The notes: generated by a model from the letters alone, not told the origin. A DNA stretch of 52,992 nucleotides from Anaerolineae bacterium (GCA_022072245.1 JAJVIA010000006.1:37958-90949); one strand, 5' to 3'. Counted from the stretch's first letter, positions 25,997 through 34,529 are shown. Numbers and translations are program-made.

Positions 25997-28018
25997 TCAT
26001 TGGTATCTGGTGTCCTGCTGTAAATAAATGACCCGCTTGAATTCGCCGGTATCGCTCGGCGTGGTCTTGGTCCAATTGATTTGGAGTTCGATGCGTTTCA
26101 AGCCATTCTGCTGCCATTGTTCAATCGTAAAGACCCCGGTCGGTTCCGGCAAACCATGTTCCTTGTCGCCCTCTTCCCAGAGCTGGCCGCGGCGCATGAT
26201 TTCCTGTTGAATCGCCGACAGGATACGCTCAAACTCGGTATAGGTCGTTTTCGGTACCGCATATTCCGCCAAATCATATTCGCCATCCGGCAGATTTTCA
26301 TACCCCAAGCGACGAATCGGACCCCAATCGTCCGGCACCAACGGCACAGGCGGCAATACGCCCTCTTCGGGCAAAAACGCCTGCCCAATTTCTACCGCCG
26401 GCGGCGCGGTCACGCCATAGAACGGCGTGCCTTGGTACCAAATCACGAGCATGAAAATTGTCGAGAGGATGGCGACGACAACCGTGCCTTTGCGATTCTT
26501 GAGCAATTGGCGGCTGGGTTTGCTGCCCCAGAATTTTTCCCACCATTCGTTAATGTATGGCACGCCAAAGAACAAGGCGGGAATAATCATCGTCGGAAGG
26601 ATGACGCCCATCCACGCCGGACTGTCATAGAGCGGCACAATGATGGTCGAACCCGGCGGCATCACTACGCCAATGTATTTGACCGACGAAATAATCAGCT
26701 GATCCAAAGCTCGAATCGCGGGCAGCACAAACGCGTCCTTGAGCAAACCTTGAATCCACAGGAAATACCACGGCGCGGTTGTGTGCAGCGGCGTATGCAG
26801 GGGATTGCTGTGTTCTTGGAGCGGCGCGTGAAAAACATATGCCGAATAGACGACGACCAAAAACGTCGTAATAGCAGCCCACAACAATTCCCGCGTGAAA
26901 AGTTCAGGCAGATAATCAATGCGTTCTTTGGCCGCTTTGCGAACGGCGGGATCGGGATCTTCTTCTTCAGCCGCCGGCAGCGAGATGCCGTGCGAACGCG
27001 CCACGCGATAGTAATGCACCGAAATCAACACCAGCGTAATCGCGGGCAACGCAAAGACGTGCATGAGGTAAAAGCGCAAGAGGCCGTTTTGATTAATCGT
27101 ATCGCCGCCGCGCATGATGAGATTTGAAAAGTAGCCGACGATTTCTTTGGGCGGCACCGATTTAGCCATCGAAGTGCCGATGGTGACAGCCCAGTACGCG
27201 AGTTGGTCCCACGGGAGCAAGTAACCGCTGAACGACAAAGCAAAGGTGAGAATCAAGAGGACGACGCCGGTCAACCATGTAAAACTGCGCGGCGGTTTGA
27301 ACGACCCGGTTAAAAAGACGCGCGTCATGTGCAAGACCACAATCAGCACCATCAATTCCGCGCCGACGCGATGCAAATCGCGCATGAGCTGCCCGTACGG
27401 AATCGAGCTCATGATTTTTATGATGTCTTCATAGGCGCGGCGGTCGGACGGCGTATAAAAGACCATCAAGATTACGCCGGTGATGGTTTCCAACAAGAAC
27501 ATGTAAATGCTCAAGTAACCGAGCGCAAAGGTGTGCGAAAATTTGGTGGACGCTTTTTCGTAATACTTGGGGCGGAGATGCGCAAAGAACGCGTTGACAT
27601 GAACTTTATAGCGCGGGTTCGGTTTTTCAATCGGCGGGTCGCCGCGAAAAAACGCGCGCGTATCGGCGATGCCCATGCCCGCGCTAATGGCGCGCACGGT
27701 ATTGTCCGCTTGCACCCACGCGACTTCTTTGGTCTTGTCAATAAATTCCGCGCGCCCTTCAGGGCCCGAACGCGCCTTGTCAATCCACGGCATCAACGCC
27801 TTGATAGCGTGCGGCGATTTGTCGCGCAGCGTACCGCCAACGCGGTCGCCCATCGTCTCTGAGGTCTTGACGTCAAACAATTCGGCGCCGCCCTCGCCCG
27901 TTTCCGGCGACGGCGGAACGTCATGCCCATTCGTGTCCTGACCATTGGGCGCGTTCCCGTTGGCTTTGCCGTTTCCGTTTTCAGTTTTCTTTTTGACTTG
28001 ACGATTGAACAATCCCAT
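25997..28018 (-). CDS. Cytochrome b (fused N- and C-terminal halves) of a Rieske/cyt b complex
   Basis: A 673-residue membrane subunit. Heme-binding His pairs are in RDLHRVGAELMVLIVVLHMT (13 residues between) and FYLMHVFALPAITLVLISVH (14 between). The Qo motif region appears as the PPGST-containing stretch VVMPPGSTIIVPL, not a typical PEWY. A ~140-residue hydrophilic N-terminal extension (Asn/Gly-rich, then ENVKT-type charged stretch) and a ~110-residue soluble C-terminal tail flank the TM core. Such extensions are unusual for bc1/b6f. ATG 28018 has GGAGGGAGTAGGT upstream. The Rieske gene precedes and cytochrome c follows. Confidence 0.85.
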   Translation of the reverse strand: MGLFNRQVKKKTENGNGKANGNAPNGQDTNGHDVPPSPETGEGGAELFDVKTSETMGDRVGGTLRDKSPHAIKALMPWIDKARSGPEGRAEFIDKTKEVAWVQADNTVRAISAGMGIADTRAFFRGDPPIEKPNPRYKVHVNAFFAHLRPKYYEKASTKFSHTFALGYLSIYMFLLETITGVILMVFYTPSDRRAYEDIIKIMSSIPYGQLMRDLHRVGAELMVLIVVLHMTRVFLTGSFKPPRSFTWLTGVVLLILTFALSFSGYLLPWDQLAYWAVTIGTSMAKSVPPKEIVGYFSNLIMRGGDTINQNGLLRFYLMHVFALPAITLVLISVHYYRVARSHGISLPAAEEEDPDPAVRKAAKERIDYLPELFTRELLWAAITTFLVVVYSAYVFHAPLQEHSNPLHTPLHTTAPWYFLWIQGLLKDAFVLPAIRALDQLIISSVKYIGVVMPPGSTIIVPLYDSPAWMGVILPTMIIPALFFGVPYINEWWEKFWGSKPSRQLLKNRKGTVVVAILSTIFMLVIWYQGTPFYGVTAPPAVEIGQAFLPEEGVLPPVPLVPDDWGPIRRLGYENLPDGEYDLAEYAVPKTTYTEFERILSAIQQEIMRRGQLWEEGDKEHGLPEPTGVFTIEQWQQNGLKRIELQINWTKTTPSDTGEFKRVIYLQQDTRYQ

Positions 28019-28101
28019 ACCTACTCCCTCCGGCAAAAGACGCCATCACTCCGCCGTGGCAAGTTAATTCGTTCGCATCCCAAAGCGCGGTGAGAAAAAC
28101 T

Positions 28102-28764
28102 CTACCCGTGCGCTTTACCTTGAATGATTTTGCCCGTGTCCACGATCATCAAAGCGTTTGGCGACGGAATCTCCAAGGGGTCGCCTTGCGCGTTCGTTTC
28201 CGCCAACACCGTTCCGTTCGCATCCGTGAACCGAATGACAAAACGGTCCAAGCTGCGCGGCGCGGGACCCGCGATATAGGTGCCATCCTTTTCGTATTTC
28301 GAACCGTGACAGGGACATTCAAAGCGATTTGTAATCGGTTCCCACCCATATAAACAACCCAAATGCACGCAGACGTTATACAGCGCGACGACGCCTTGGT
28401 CGGTATTAGAAACCCACGACCGCGCAGCGGTGCTGGCTTTTGGCGCGTCTTCGGTCCCCGGAATCGCGTCGCCCGCCAAACCCAAATCGAATACGCCGCC
28501 GAATTCGCCGGCGCCGAAACGCGGCAAGGCAAAGACAAAAAATGCGCCGCCAAACACGACGAGAAAGATGCCGAGACTGCCCAAAAACGCGTAATTCAAA
28601 AATTCGCGCCGCGTCATGGGCGCTTGCACCATCGCCAGTTCCGCTGCAGAGGGCCCGATATTTACGGCGTCGCCATGTCCAGCCGCCGGTTTCGCCGCCG
28701 CCGGTTTTACCGCTGCCGCTTTTGCCGGCGCCGCGCTCGCGGCAGTCGCTTGTGCTTCAGCCAT
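28102..28764 (-). CDS. Rieske iron-sulfur protein
   Basis: A 220-residue protein. The Rieske cluster motifs are CVHLGCLYGW and CPCHGSKYEKDG. A TM segment at ~52-80 (NYAFLGSLGIFLVVFGGAFF) is preceded by TRREF, suggestive of Tat export. An Ala/Pro/Lys-rich N-terminal stretch of ~30 residues lies in the cytoplasm. This is the high-potential [2Fe-2S] subunit that takes electrons from quinol at the Qo site and passes them to the cytochrome c. First gene of the three-gene operon. ATG 28764 is preferred; an ATG at 28770 is equally possible. Confidence 0.92.
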   Translation of the reverse strand: MAEAQATAASAAPAKAAAVKPAAAKPAAGHGDAVNIGPSAAELAMVQAPMTRREFLNYAFLGSLGIFLVVFGGAFFVFALPRFGAGEFGGVFDLGLAGDAIPGTEDAPKASTAARSWVSNTDQGVVALYNVCVHLGCLYGWEPITNRFECPCHGSKYEKDGTYIAGPAPRSLDRFVIRFTDANGTVLAETNAQGDPLEIPSPNALMIVDTGKIIQGKAHG

Positions 28765-28770
28765 AACCAT

Positions 28771-29291
28771 TCACCTACACTTGTATTCACACACGCAACA
28801 GTTAAACCGCCGATGCGCGTCGGATGTACTGTCGCCGTTCTATGTGAAACGAAAAGTTTGAATTGCCGATTTTGTATGCAATACGAGGAATTGCGTTGTG
28901 GTCTCGAATGTTTGCCGATTATAGCACAATCTTTTTCTAAACTCAATTCGTGAAATTCAGCGCAAACGTTTTCGAGCGCATAGCGTCCGCGACAACAAAA
29001 ACACGCAACGACGCTACGGACGTTGCAAAACTCATTGGCATTGCGAGGGATGCGATGCAGTTCATCGCCGCTATCTCACCCGCGCGATGGGGATTGCTTT
29101 GTCGCAAAATGCGCTCCTCGCAATGACAAGTGGGGCGCGCTTGCGACTTGGTTGCCATGCCTTGCCAGATAGAGAGATTGACAAATCGCGCAACGCGGAT
29201 AGCATGGGCGACGACGGAACGCGCAACGTCCGCGTATCCGCATCCACTTTCCAAAGCGCAATCCAAAAATTCTGTCGGCGTCGTTTTCTGT
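28771..29291. other. Non-coding stretch with dispersed repeat upstream of tRNA-Sec
   Basis: No credible gene in about 520 bp. It contains the Rieske gene leader, a small inverted repeat GCAACG/CGTTGC (29005-29026) and the 87-bp repeat described separately. A candidate promoter for the tRNA, TTGACA (29178-29183), 16 bp, TAGCAT (29200-29205), lies about 90 bp upstream of it. Confidence 0.5.
29039..29125. repeat. 87-bp dispersed repeat with CATTGCGAGG/CCTCGCAATG ends
   Basis: Perfect 10-bp inverted termini (29039-29048 and 29116-29125) enclose a spacer with GCAATCCCC- and GTCGCAAAATGCG-type sequence. On the minus strand it translates as CHCEERILRQSNP, the familiar CHCEERSD-like spurious peptide produced by this repeat family in many bacterial genomes. 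It is a non-coding MITE or REP-like element. Confidence 0.65.
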
Positions 29292-29387
29292 GGGGGTAGT
29301 TTTGTCCCGGTGGGCAACGCGGTCTTCAAAATCGTCGCGGGGCGGTGGACCCGTCCCGGGTGGGTTCGACTCCCATCTACTCCCGCC
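29292..29387 (+). tRNA. selC: tRNA-Sec (anticodon TCA)
   Basis: All hallmarks of bacterial selenocysteine tRNA are present. The acceptor stem has 8 bp, GGGGGTAG (29292-29299) with CTACTCCC (29377-29384), one G·U. The D stem has 6 bp, TTGTCC/GGGCAA, with a 4-nt loop CGGT. The anticodon loop CTTCAAA carries TCA at 29326-29328. The variable arm has 8 bp (29338-29358) with loop TGGAC. The T stem has 5 bp and a TTCGACT loop. G (29385) is the discriminator followed by CC. The 8+5 acceptor/T helix plus long variable arm excludes ordinary Ser/Leu tRNAs. Confidence 0.93.
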
Positions 29388-29410
29388 TATCGCCGCGCGC
29401 GCGCCGTATC

Positions 29411-30445
29411 CTAGCGCGCGTCGCGGCGGCGCAGCGTCAACGCCAAGATGAAAAGCATGACCAATAAAACGCCGACAAACATCAACACGTTGCCCGCGCC
29501 CGTATAAACGTCGCCAATGGCGAGACGCGAAATTGTCGTAAGCGGCGAGACGCCCGCCAAAAAACTCGCGCCGACCAAACCCATTAACGCCAACGCGTAC
29601 ACAAATTGCGCCTGTTCGCGATTTTTAAATGTTACCGCGACAAACGCGGCGAGCGTACCAAACATTGCCGCGAGCAAGCCGCCCATGACCAACAACCATG
29701 GCAGGTTGAACAATTCCGTGCGATTCAACGACAACAGCGCGAGCCACAGCGCGCATTGCAGCAGCGCCAAAATAATCGCCGCGGCAATTTTCGCGCCGAC
29801 AATCGAACCCCACGTCAACGGCGTCGTCAGCAGCGTTTCGAGCGTATTCATTTCAAATTCTTCCGCCAAAGAATCGGCGACCAAATTGCCCGCGACGAAC
29901 GCGGGAAAAAACAACAGCACTGGCAAAATAATAGAATATAAAAATTCAAACGTCGTCGGCGGCGCGCCTTTTAAATCCATATACCGCGCCGGCGTTCCGT
30001 TTTGAACGCGCAGCGCATTTTCGTACTGCTTGAGCGGTTCTTGCAAGACCACTTGAATCGCCGACGCGCGCACTTCTAAATGCGGCAGATACAATTGCAG
30101 CGTCGTCACCGCCTGCGCCGCGTCCGGCGCCACAATCACCGTTTCGACATCGCCCTGTTGATACGCCGCGCGCGCCGCATCCAAATTTTCAAAACGCGTA
30201 ATCTGAATGCCGCGCGCCTCTAAAATTTGCGTCAACGCCTCGACCTGCGCGCCGACCAAACCCACCCGCATATCAACGCGCCCCGAAATAGCCACCGATT
30301 CCGGGTCGTACATGGAAAGCAAACCCAACAGCAGCGCCGACGAAAAAGATGCGATAAACAATTGAATCAAAATCGCAATCAAAATCGTGCGCTCGCGCGC
30401 GACGGACGCGAGTTCGCGTTTCAGCAGCGCCCAAAACGGTCTCAC
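29411..30445 (-). CDS. ABC-2 type transporter permease
   Basis: A 344-residue permease starting at GTG (30445), with GTGA overlap to the upstream gene. The plan is a short cytoplasmic N terminus (LLKRELASVARERTILIA), TM1, a ~140-residue extracytoplasmic domain, then five TM helices beginning ILPVLLFFPAFVAGNLVADS. EFEMNTLETLLTTPLTWGSI is the coupling-helix signature of NatB/YhaP-like ABC-2 permeases. It likely pairs with the PrsW-fused permease and the ATPase at 32064. Transported substrate unknown; Na+ or lipid/antibiotic export are options in this family. Confidence 0.82.
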   Translation of the reverse strand: MRPFWALLKRELASVARERTILIAILIQLFIASFSSALLLGLLSMYDPESVAISGRVDMRVGLVGAQVEALTQILEARGIQITRFENLDAARAAYQQGDVETVIVAPDAAQAVTTLQLYLPHLEVRASAIQVVLQEPLKQYENALRVQNGTPARYMDLKGAPPTTFEFLYSIILPVLLFFPAFVAGNLVADSLAEEFEMNTLETLLTTPLTWGSIVGAKIAAAIILALLQCALWLALLSLNRTELFNLPWLLVMGGLLAAMFGTLAAFVAVTFKNREQAQFVYALALMGLVGASFLAGVSPLTTISRLAIGDVYTGAGNVLMFVGVLLVMLFILALTLRRRDAR

Positions 30446-32028
30446 AGCGCGCCTCCCAAAATCAACGCGTTATAGAGCGTGTGCAAAATAACGCCGACGC
30501 CCAACGCGACCCAATACGGCACGCGGCGAAATCGCGCGTAAAGCAAAACGATGATGGCGGTGAACGAAAAATGCGCGGCGAGCGGCACGAGCAACAAGCC
30601 GCCGCTAAAAAGCGCCGTCGCGAGAAACGCTTGCGATACGACGCTCACCGAAACCAGCGTCAATAATTTTTCGCCAGCCAAGAAACCGAGCGCGGACAAA
30701 AAAGCCAGCCACACGATTTGCCGCAGCGAATGAGTTTCGCCGCGTTCAATCAAAACCGCAATGCCCATCGTCTTGACCGTTTCTTCCAGCGCCGCCGAAG
30801 CCACCAGCGCGGCAATGAGCAGCGCGCGCAGCGGCAGATTCGACGCCACCGCCAAAATCACCAACTGCATCAAATAGACGGCGGGAATCGAAGCGAAACT
30901 CATCAAGAAAATCGAGCGCGCCGGTTTGCGACGGTCAATAATCCAATACAGCGCGTCCGCGAATTTGCGCCCGATGCCGTAATAGGTCATTAAAAATTCT
31001 TCGTGCAGCAAGCGCGCGGCAATCGTCACGGTCACGCCAAAAACCAAAATCATCGGCAGCGAAGGAAACAAGTATTCTTGTACGCCAAACGGTTCGCCGC
31101 GATACATTTTTACCGCGAGCGTCAACGGCGACATGTACGCCAATTCCGAAACGTCCGCGAACATGGCGGGAAACACCAAATAGACCGCCGTCATGGTCGT
31201 CACAAACATCGAGATAAAGGTCGTATCTTGAAAGGTGCGATAAAACAGCGGCACCATCAAATAGATGGCAAAGATAAAGAGCGAAGTCGGCATATAAATC
31301 GCCACCGCCAACCAGAGCGGCGCGCCCGTCAACCACGCAATCCCCATCGTCATGAGAACGGCAAAGACGAGGTACGGCAGCATCTTGCCAATAATAATTT
31401 GGAACGGCGTCAGCGGCGCGGACAATAATAACGTGAGCCGCCGCTTGATTTTTTCCTCCATGAAACTTGACGTGAAAAAAATGCTAATGAACGTCAAGGG
31501 CATGATGTACAAAAACGCGGTAATGACCTGACCGAACGGCGTCGGCGGCGTTCGCAGCGAGGGAATGAACGGTTCAGACGGCGCTTGCTGCGGCGCGTCC
31601 AAATCGTACACTTGGACGCGCAAGGGAAACGCGCGCGTCATTTCTTGCGTCGCCGCGAGTTCCAGAATCGTTTGTTTGGACAGATAGCGTTTCAACGCGC
31701 CCAGCGCGTATTGCGATTTTTGGTCGTCGCGCGTCACGACTTGGGCGCCGTCCACAACGAGGTCCAACGCGCGCTGCGCCAACAACGCGTCTGCGTTCGA
31801 CGCGTCCACCGGCGTCACGACAAAACGCGCATCGCGGATTTCCGCCGCGTCGCCCATCACGCCGACGCGATACAAACCATAGCCGAGCGTCACGCTGTCG
31901 CGCAGCAAAAAACCCAGCACGCCCAACGCGCCGAGCAGCAGCAAAACAAACAGGGGCGAAACGCCGCCGCTGAACCGCCGCCGCACGCGCAAGACCTCGC
32001 GCAGTGCAATCGTCCAAATTTGTCTCAT
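30442..32028 (-). CDS. ABC-2 permease fused to a PrsW-like intramembrane protease domain
   Basis: A 528-residue protein. Residues 1-~350 form a NatB-like ABC-2 permease: TM1, a ~130-residue external domain, and TM helices after EEKIKRRLTLLLSAPLTPFQ, the coupling signature. Residues ~385-528 carry PrsW (CPBP-related) motifs: AALEETVKTMGI (E415-E416-x-x-K419), ALGFLAGEKLL (E453), AAHFSFTAI (H486) and VILHTLYNALI (H516, N520). These are the conserved metal/catalytic positions of PrsW. Such a fusion is not a common annotation. It is encoded in operon with the second permease and divergent from the ATPase. Confidence 0.78.
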   Translation of the reverse strand: MRQIWTIALREVLRVRRRFSGGVSPLFVLLLLGALGVLGFLLRDSVTLGYGLYRVGVMGDAAEIRDARFVVTPVDASNADALLAQRALDLVVDGAQVVTRDDQKSQYALGALKRYLSKQTILELAATQEMTRAFPLRVQVYDLDAPQQAPSEPFIPSLRTPPTPFGQVITAFLYIMPLTFISIFFTSSFMEEKIKRRLTLLLSAPLTPFQIIIGKMLPYLVFAVLMTMGIAWLTGAPLWLAVAIYMPTSLFIFAIYLMVPLFYRTFQDTTFISMFVTTMTAVYLVFPAMFADVSELAYMSPLTLAVKMYRGEPFGVQEYLFPSLPMILVFGVTVTIAARLLHEEFLMTYYGIGRKFADALYWIIDRRKPARSIFLMSFASIPAVYLMQLVILAVASNLPLRALLIAALVASAALEETVKTMGIAVLIERGETHSLRQIVWLAFLSALGFLAGEKLLTLVSVSVVSQAFLATALFSGGLLLVPLAAHFSFTAIIVLLYARFRRVPYWVALGVGVILHTLYNALILGGAL

Positions 32029-32063
32029 GCGTATATCTCTTTACAATACACAGACGCCGAATT

Positions 32064-32945
32064 ATGATTCATCTCGACCACGTAACCAAACAATACCACA
32101 ACTTTACCGCCGTCCACGATTTGGATTTCCGCGTCCACGCGGGCGAAATCATTGGCATCATCGGACACAATGGCGCGGGCAAAAGCACCACGCTCAAAAT
32201 GATTGCGGGCTTGATTGCGCCGACGACCGGCACAGTCTATATCAATGGGCGCGACATTCAAAAGCACGGCGTCGCGCTGAAACGCCAAATCGGTTATCTG
32301 CCCGAAGAAAGTCCGCTGTACGAAAATATGAGCGCGCGGCAGTATCTTTTATTTTTTGCGGATCTGTACGCGCTGCCGCGCGCCGACGCGCGCCGCCGCA
32401 TTGACGAGCTGCTCGGCTCGCTGCAATTGCAAGACCCGGATAAATTCATCGGCGAATATTCCAAAGGCATGAAGCGCAAAGTCGCCATCGCGCGCGCGCT
32501 GCTGCACGACCCGCTGCTCTTGATTTTGGACGAACCGAATTCGGGACTCGACCCGCTCACGTCGTTCTTTATCATTCAATATCTCAAATCGCTGCGCCAT
32601 TCCGAAAAAACGATTTTGCTCAGCGCGCACAATTTGTTTCACATCGAATCGGTGTGCGACCGCGTCGCCATTATCAAAAACGGCAAACTGCTCGTCTTTG
32701 ATACAATGGAAACGATTCGCGCGAATCTGGGCGAACGCGAATTTCAAATCGTCTTTCGCGCTGCCGCCGCGCTGGATTATCCGCAGCGCGACGGCAACTA
32801 TTTGTATCACACGCACGCGATTGACGCCATCACCGCCATGCTCGAAAAAATTTCCGCCAATGGCTGGACGCTCGTTGATTTATCCGTCCAAGAATCGGCG
32901 CTCGAAGAAATCTATGTCAAACTCATGACGAATCCGAACGATTAA
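32064..32945 (+). CDS. ABC transporter ATP-binding protein
   Basis: A 293-residue ATPase of the NatA/CcmA-like group. Walker A is IGHNGAGKSTTLKMI near residue 38, the Q-loop is IGYLPEESPLYENM, the signature EYSKGMKRKVAIARAL takes the LSGGQ position, Walker B is LLILDEPNSGLDP, and the H-loop is ILLSAHNLFH. A ~75-residue C-terminal regulatory tail follows. It powers the two ABC-2 permeases divergently encoded at 29411-32028; only 35 bp separate the two starts. ATG 32064 is chosen since MIHLDHVTKQYHNF is the normal N terminus; the open frame runs to 32004. Confidence 0.9.
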   Translation: MIHLDHVTKQYHNFTAVHDLDFRVHAGEIIGIIGHNGAGKSTTLKMIAGLIAPTTGTVYINGRDIQKHGVALKRQIGYLPEESPLYENMSARQYLLFFADLYALPRADARRRIDELLGSLQLQDPDKFIGEYSKGMKRKVAIARALLHDPLLLILDEPNSGLDPLTSFFIIQYLKSLRHSEKTILLSAHNLFHIESVCDRVAIIKNGKLLVFDTMETIRANLGEREFQIVFRAAAALDYPQRDGNYLYHTHAIDAITAMLEKISANGWTLVDLSVQESALEEIYVKLMTNPND

Positions 32946-33001
32946 GCGCGCGGGCCGCGTTACGCGTGCGTAAGACGGACCGCCGCACATCTTTTTCTCT
33001 C

Positions 33002-33955
33002 ATGTCATATATTCTCACGCTCGACCAATGCAGTTTTGAAAATAGCGCCCGCGTAGGCGTCAAAGCCGCCGCGCTCGGCGAATTGCGGCGCGCGGGGTTT
33101 CGCGTGCCAAACGGTTTTGTAATCACAGCCGAAGCGTATCCGTCCTTTATCGCGCCGCTGCGCGACAAAATCGCCGCGCGCCTGACCGACGACGTCGTCA
33201 ACGACCCCGCCGAATTGGAAGGGTCCGCGACGGAAATCCGCGAATGGATTGGGGCGCAGGTCTTGCCCGCCGCGCTGCGCGCCGAAGTGGAAACGGCGCT
33301 CGACGCCTTGAGCGCAAGCGAACGCACATCGCTCATTGCGCGTTCGTCCACCGCAGCGGACGATTTGGCGACCTCATTCGGCGCGGGCGTCGCGCGCGCC
33401 TATGCGGGTCTCGTCGGCATTGACGAAATCGCCCGCGCGATTGCGCGGGCGTGGGCGGCTTTGTGGAATTCGCGCGCCATCTATTATCGCTGGCGCAAAA
33501 AAATTGTCCAGACCGAACCCGCGTTCGCCATTCTCATTCAGCCGATGGTGCGCGCGGACAGCGCGGGCGTCATCTTGACCGAACATCCGATAACGGGCAA
33601 TCGCGATGAAATGGAAATCAAATCCGTTTTCGGTTTGGGGATGCCGGTGATGAATGGACGATTTCATCCCGACGAATTTATCTTTGACAAATCAAAAAAC
33701 GAAATCACCGACCGCACTCAAGTGGAACAGGCGATTCGTCTCGCCGTCGGCGATGACGGACATGTCGAAGAACAGGTCATGCCCGCAGCCCAAGCCGATA
33801 CGTCTTCGCTCACCGACGCGCAAATTGCGGAACTCGCCGCGCTCGGTCAGCGCGTCCAAACATTTTTCAAGGCGCCGCAAGATATCGAATGGACTCTGGC
33901 AAACGGGGAATTTGTGATTGTCCAAGCGCGTCCGATTGGGATGCGTCATTCATAG
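33002..33955 (+). CDS. PEP/pyruvate-binding (PPDK N-terminal, ATP-grasp) domain protein
   Basis: A 317-residue stand-alone ATP-grasp domain of PEP synthase/PPDK type. VGVKAAALGELRRAGFRVPN is the N-terminal signature, RSSTAADDLATSFGAG the nucleotide-binding loop, AILIQPMVRADSAGVILTEH the central grasp region, and DIEWTLANGEFVIVQARPIG the closing motif. The swivelling phosphohistidine domain and the PEP-binding TIM barrel of full-length enzymes (~800 residues) are absent, and no following gene supplies them. It may use a separate partner or act on another substrate, as in rifampicin phosphotransferase-like proteins. Confidence 0.8.
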   Translation: MSYILTLDQCSFENSARVGVKAAALGELRRAGFRVPNGFVITAEAYPSFIAPLRDKIAARLTDDVVNDPAELEGSATEIREWIGAQVLPAALRAEVETALDALSASERTSLIARSSTAADDLATSFGAGVARAYAGLVGIDEIARAIARAWAALWNSRAIYYRWRKKIVQTEPAFAILIQPMVRADSAGVILTEHPITGNRDEMEIKSVFGLGMPVMNGRFHPDEFIFDKSKNEITDRTQVEQAIRLAVGDDGHVEEQVMPAAQADTSSLTDAQIAELAALGQRVQTFFKAPQDIEWTLANGEFVIVQARPIGMRHS

Positions 33956-33993
33956 CGTCGCGGACAGATTGTCAAGCGCATTACCCGTGAATA

Positions 33994-34030
33994 AAAAACT
34001 CCCCTCGCCCATTGGCAGAGGGGAGTTTTT
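33994..34030. terminator. Bidirectional rho-independent terminator
   Basis: AAAAACTCCCCTC (33994-34006) is the exact complement of GAGGGGAGTTTTT (34018-34030), separated by an 11-nt loop. The A and T flanks allow termination in both directions. It follows the ATP-grasp gene. The core resembles the CCCCTCTCCC...GGGAGAGGGG repeats at 34595 and 50987. Confidence 0.65.
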
Positions 34031-34060
34031 CAAGAGAACGATATTGGACCGAAAAAACCA

Positions 34061-34165
34061 ATGAACGAATCCATCGCAATCATTGACGCCGACGGCACGC
34101 TTTTGAAAAACCAAGACGCTGTTTTGCCAAAACTGACGCGCTTTTTTGAAACAGCGTTCGCGTAA
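34061..34165 (+). pseudogene. HAD-like N-terminal fragment
   Basis: A 34-codon ORF MNESIAIIDADGTLLKNQDA... with the HAD motif I DADGTLL and a TAA stop at 34163-34165. Nothing resembling the rest of a HAD phosphatase follows. It is either a gene remnant or a chance ORF. Confidence 0.35.
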
Positions 34166-34173
34166 ACATCATC

Positions 34174-34506
34174 ATGGATTCTGAACTAACGGATAAACTG
34201 GACGAGATTGAGGCAGAGCTGCGGCGCATCGGTTACTGGAGCGAGAACCCGCCGGATCTGCAAGCGCAATACGCCGGCGGCAGCGCGCGCAGCTATCTGG
34301 ACGCGCCGACGTTTGAATTGTGGCTGCAAACAATTTTTCTGCCTCACGCGCGTCAAGCGGTCGCAACCGCTTCGCTCCCGACGGATAGCCATGTCGGGAC
34401 GATGGCGCTGCGTCAATACGATTATCATTCGTCCGTCCCGGAAGCGCATAGCTTGGTCGAGCTGCTCTTGGAATTTGACGAAATGGTTCGGAACAAGACG
34501 CGTTGA
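34174..34506 (+). CDS. YqcC family protein
   Basis: A 110-residue protein of the YqcC family: the N-terminal helix DEIEAELRRIGYWSENPP, then APTFELWLQTIFLPHARQAV (the F-x-x-W-L-Q-x-I-F-L-P signature) and a C-terminal helical pair. In proteobacteria yqcC sits beside truC (a tRNA pseudouridine synthase); no such gene is here. Function is unknown. No strong ribosome site precedes the ATG at 34174. Confidence 0.75.
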   Translation: MDSELTDKLDEIEAELRRIGYWSENPPDLQAQYAGGSARSYLDAPTFELWLQTIFLPHARQAVATASLPTDSHVGTMALRQYDYHSSVPEAHSLVELLLEFDEMVRNKTR

Positions 34507-34529
34507 TATTGAACTGTCAACGCGCTGTC

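Noticed and set aside
26081-27127. 348-codon plus-strand ORF opposite cytochrome b
   Set aside because: Arg/Asn-rich shadow product with no recognisable motif; the minus strand holds the clear heme-binding cytochrome b.
28943-29329. 128-codon minus-strand ORF overlapping the tRNA-Sec region
   Set aside because: It translates the CATTGCGAGG repeat (CHCEERILRQSNP) and runs into the tRNA; no conserved domain, no ribosome site.
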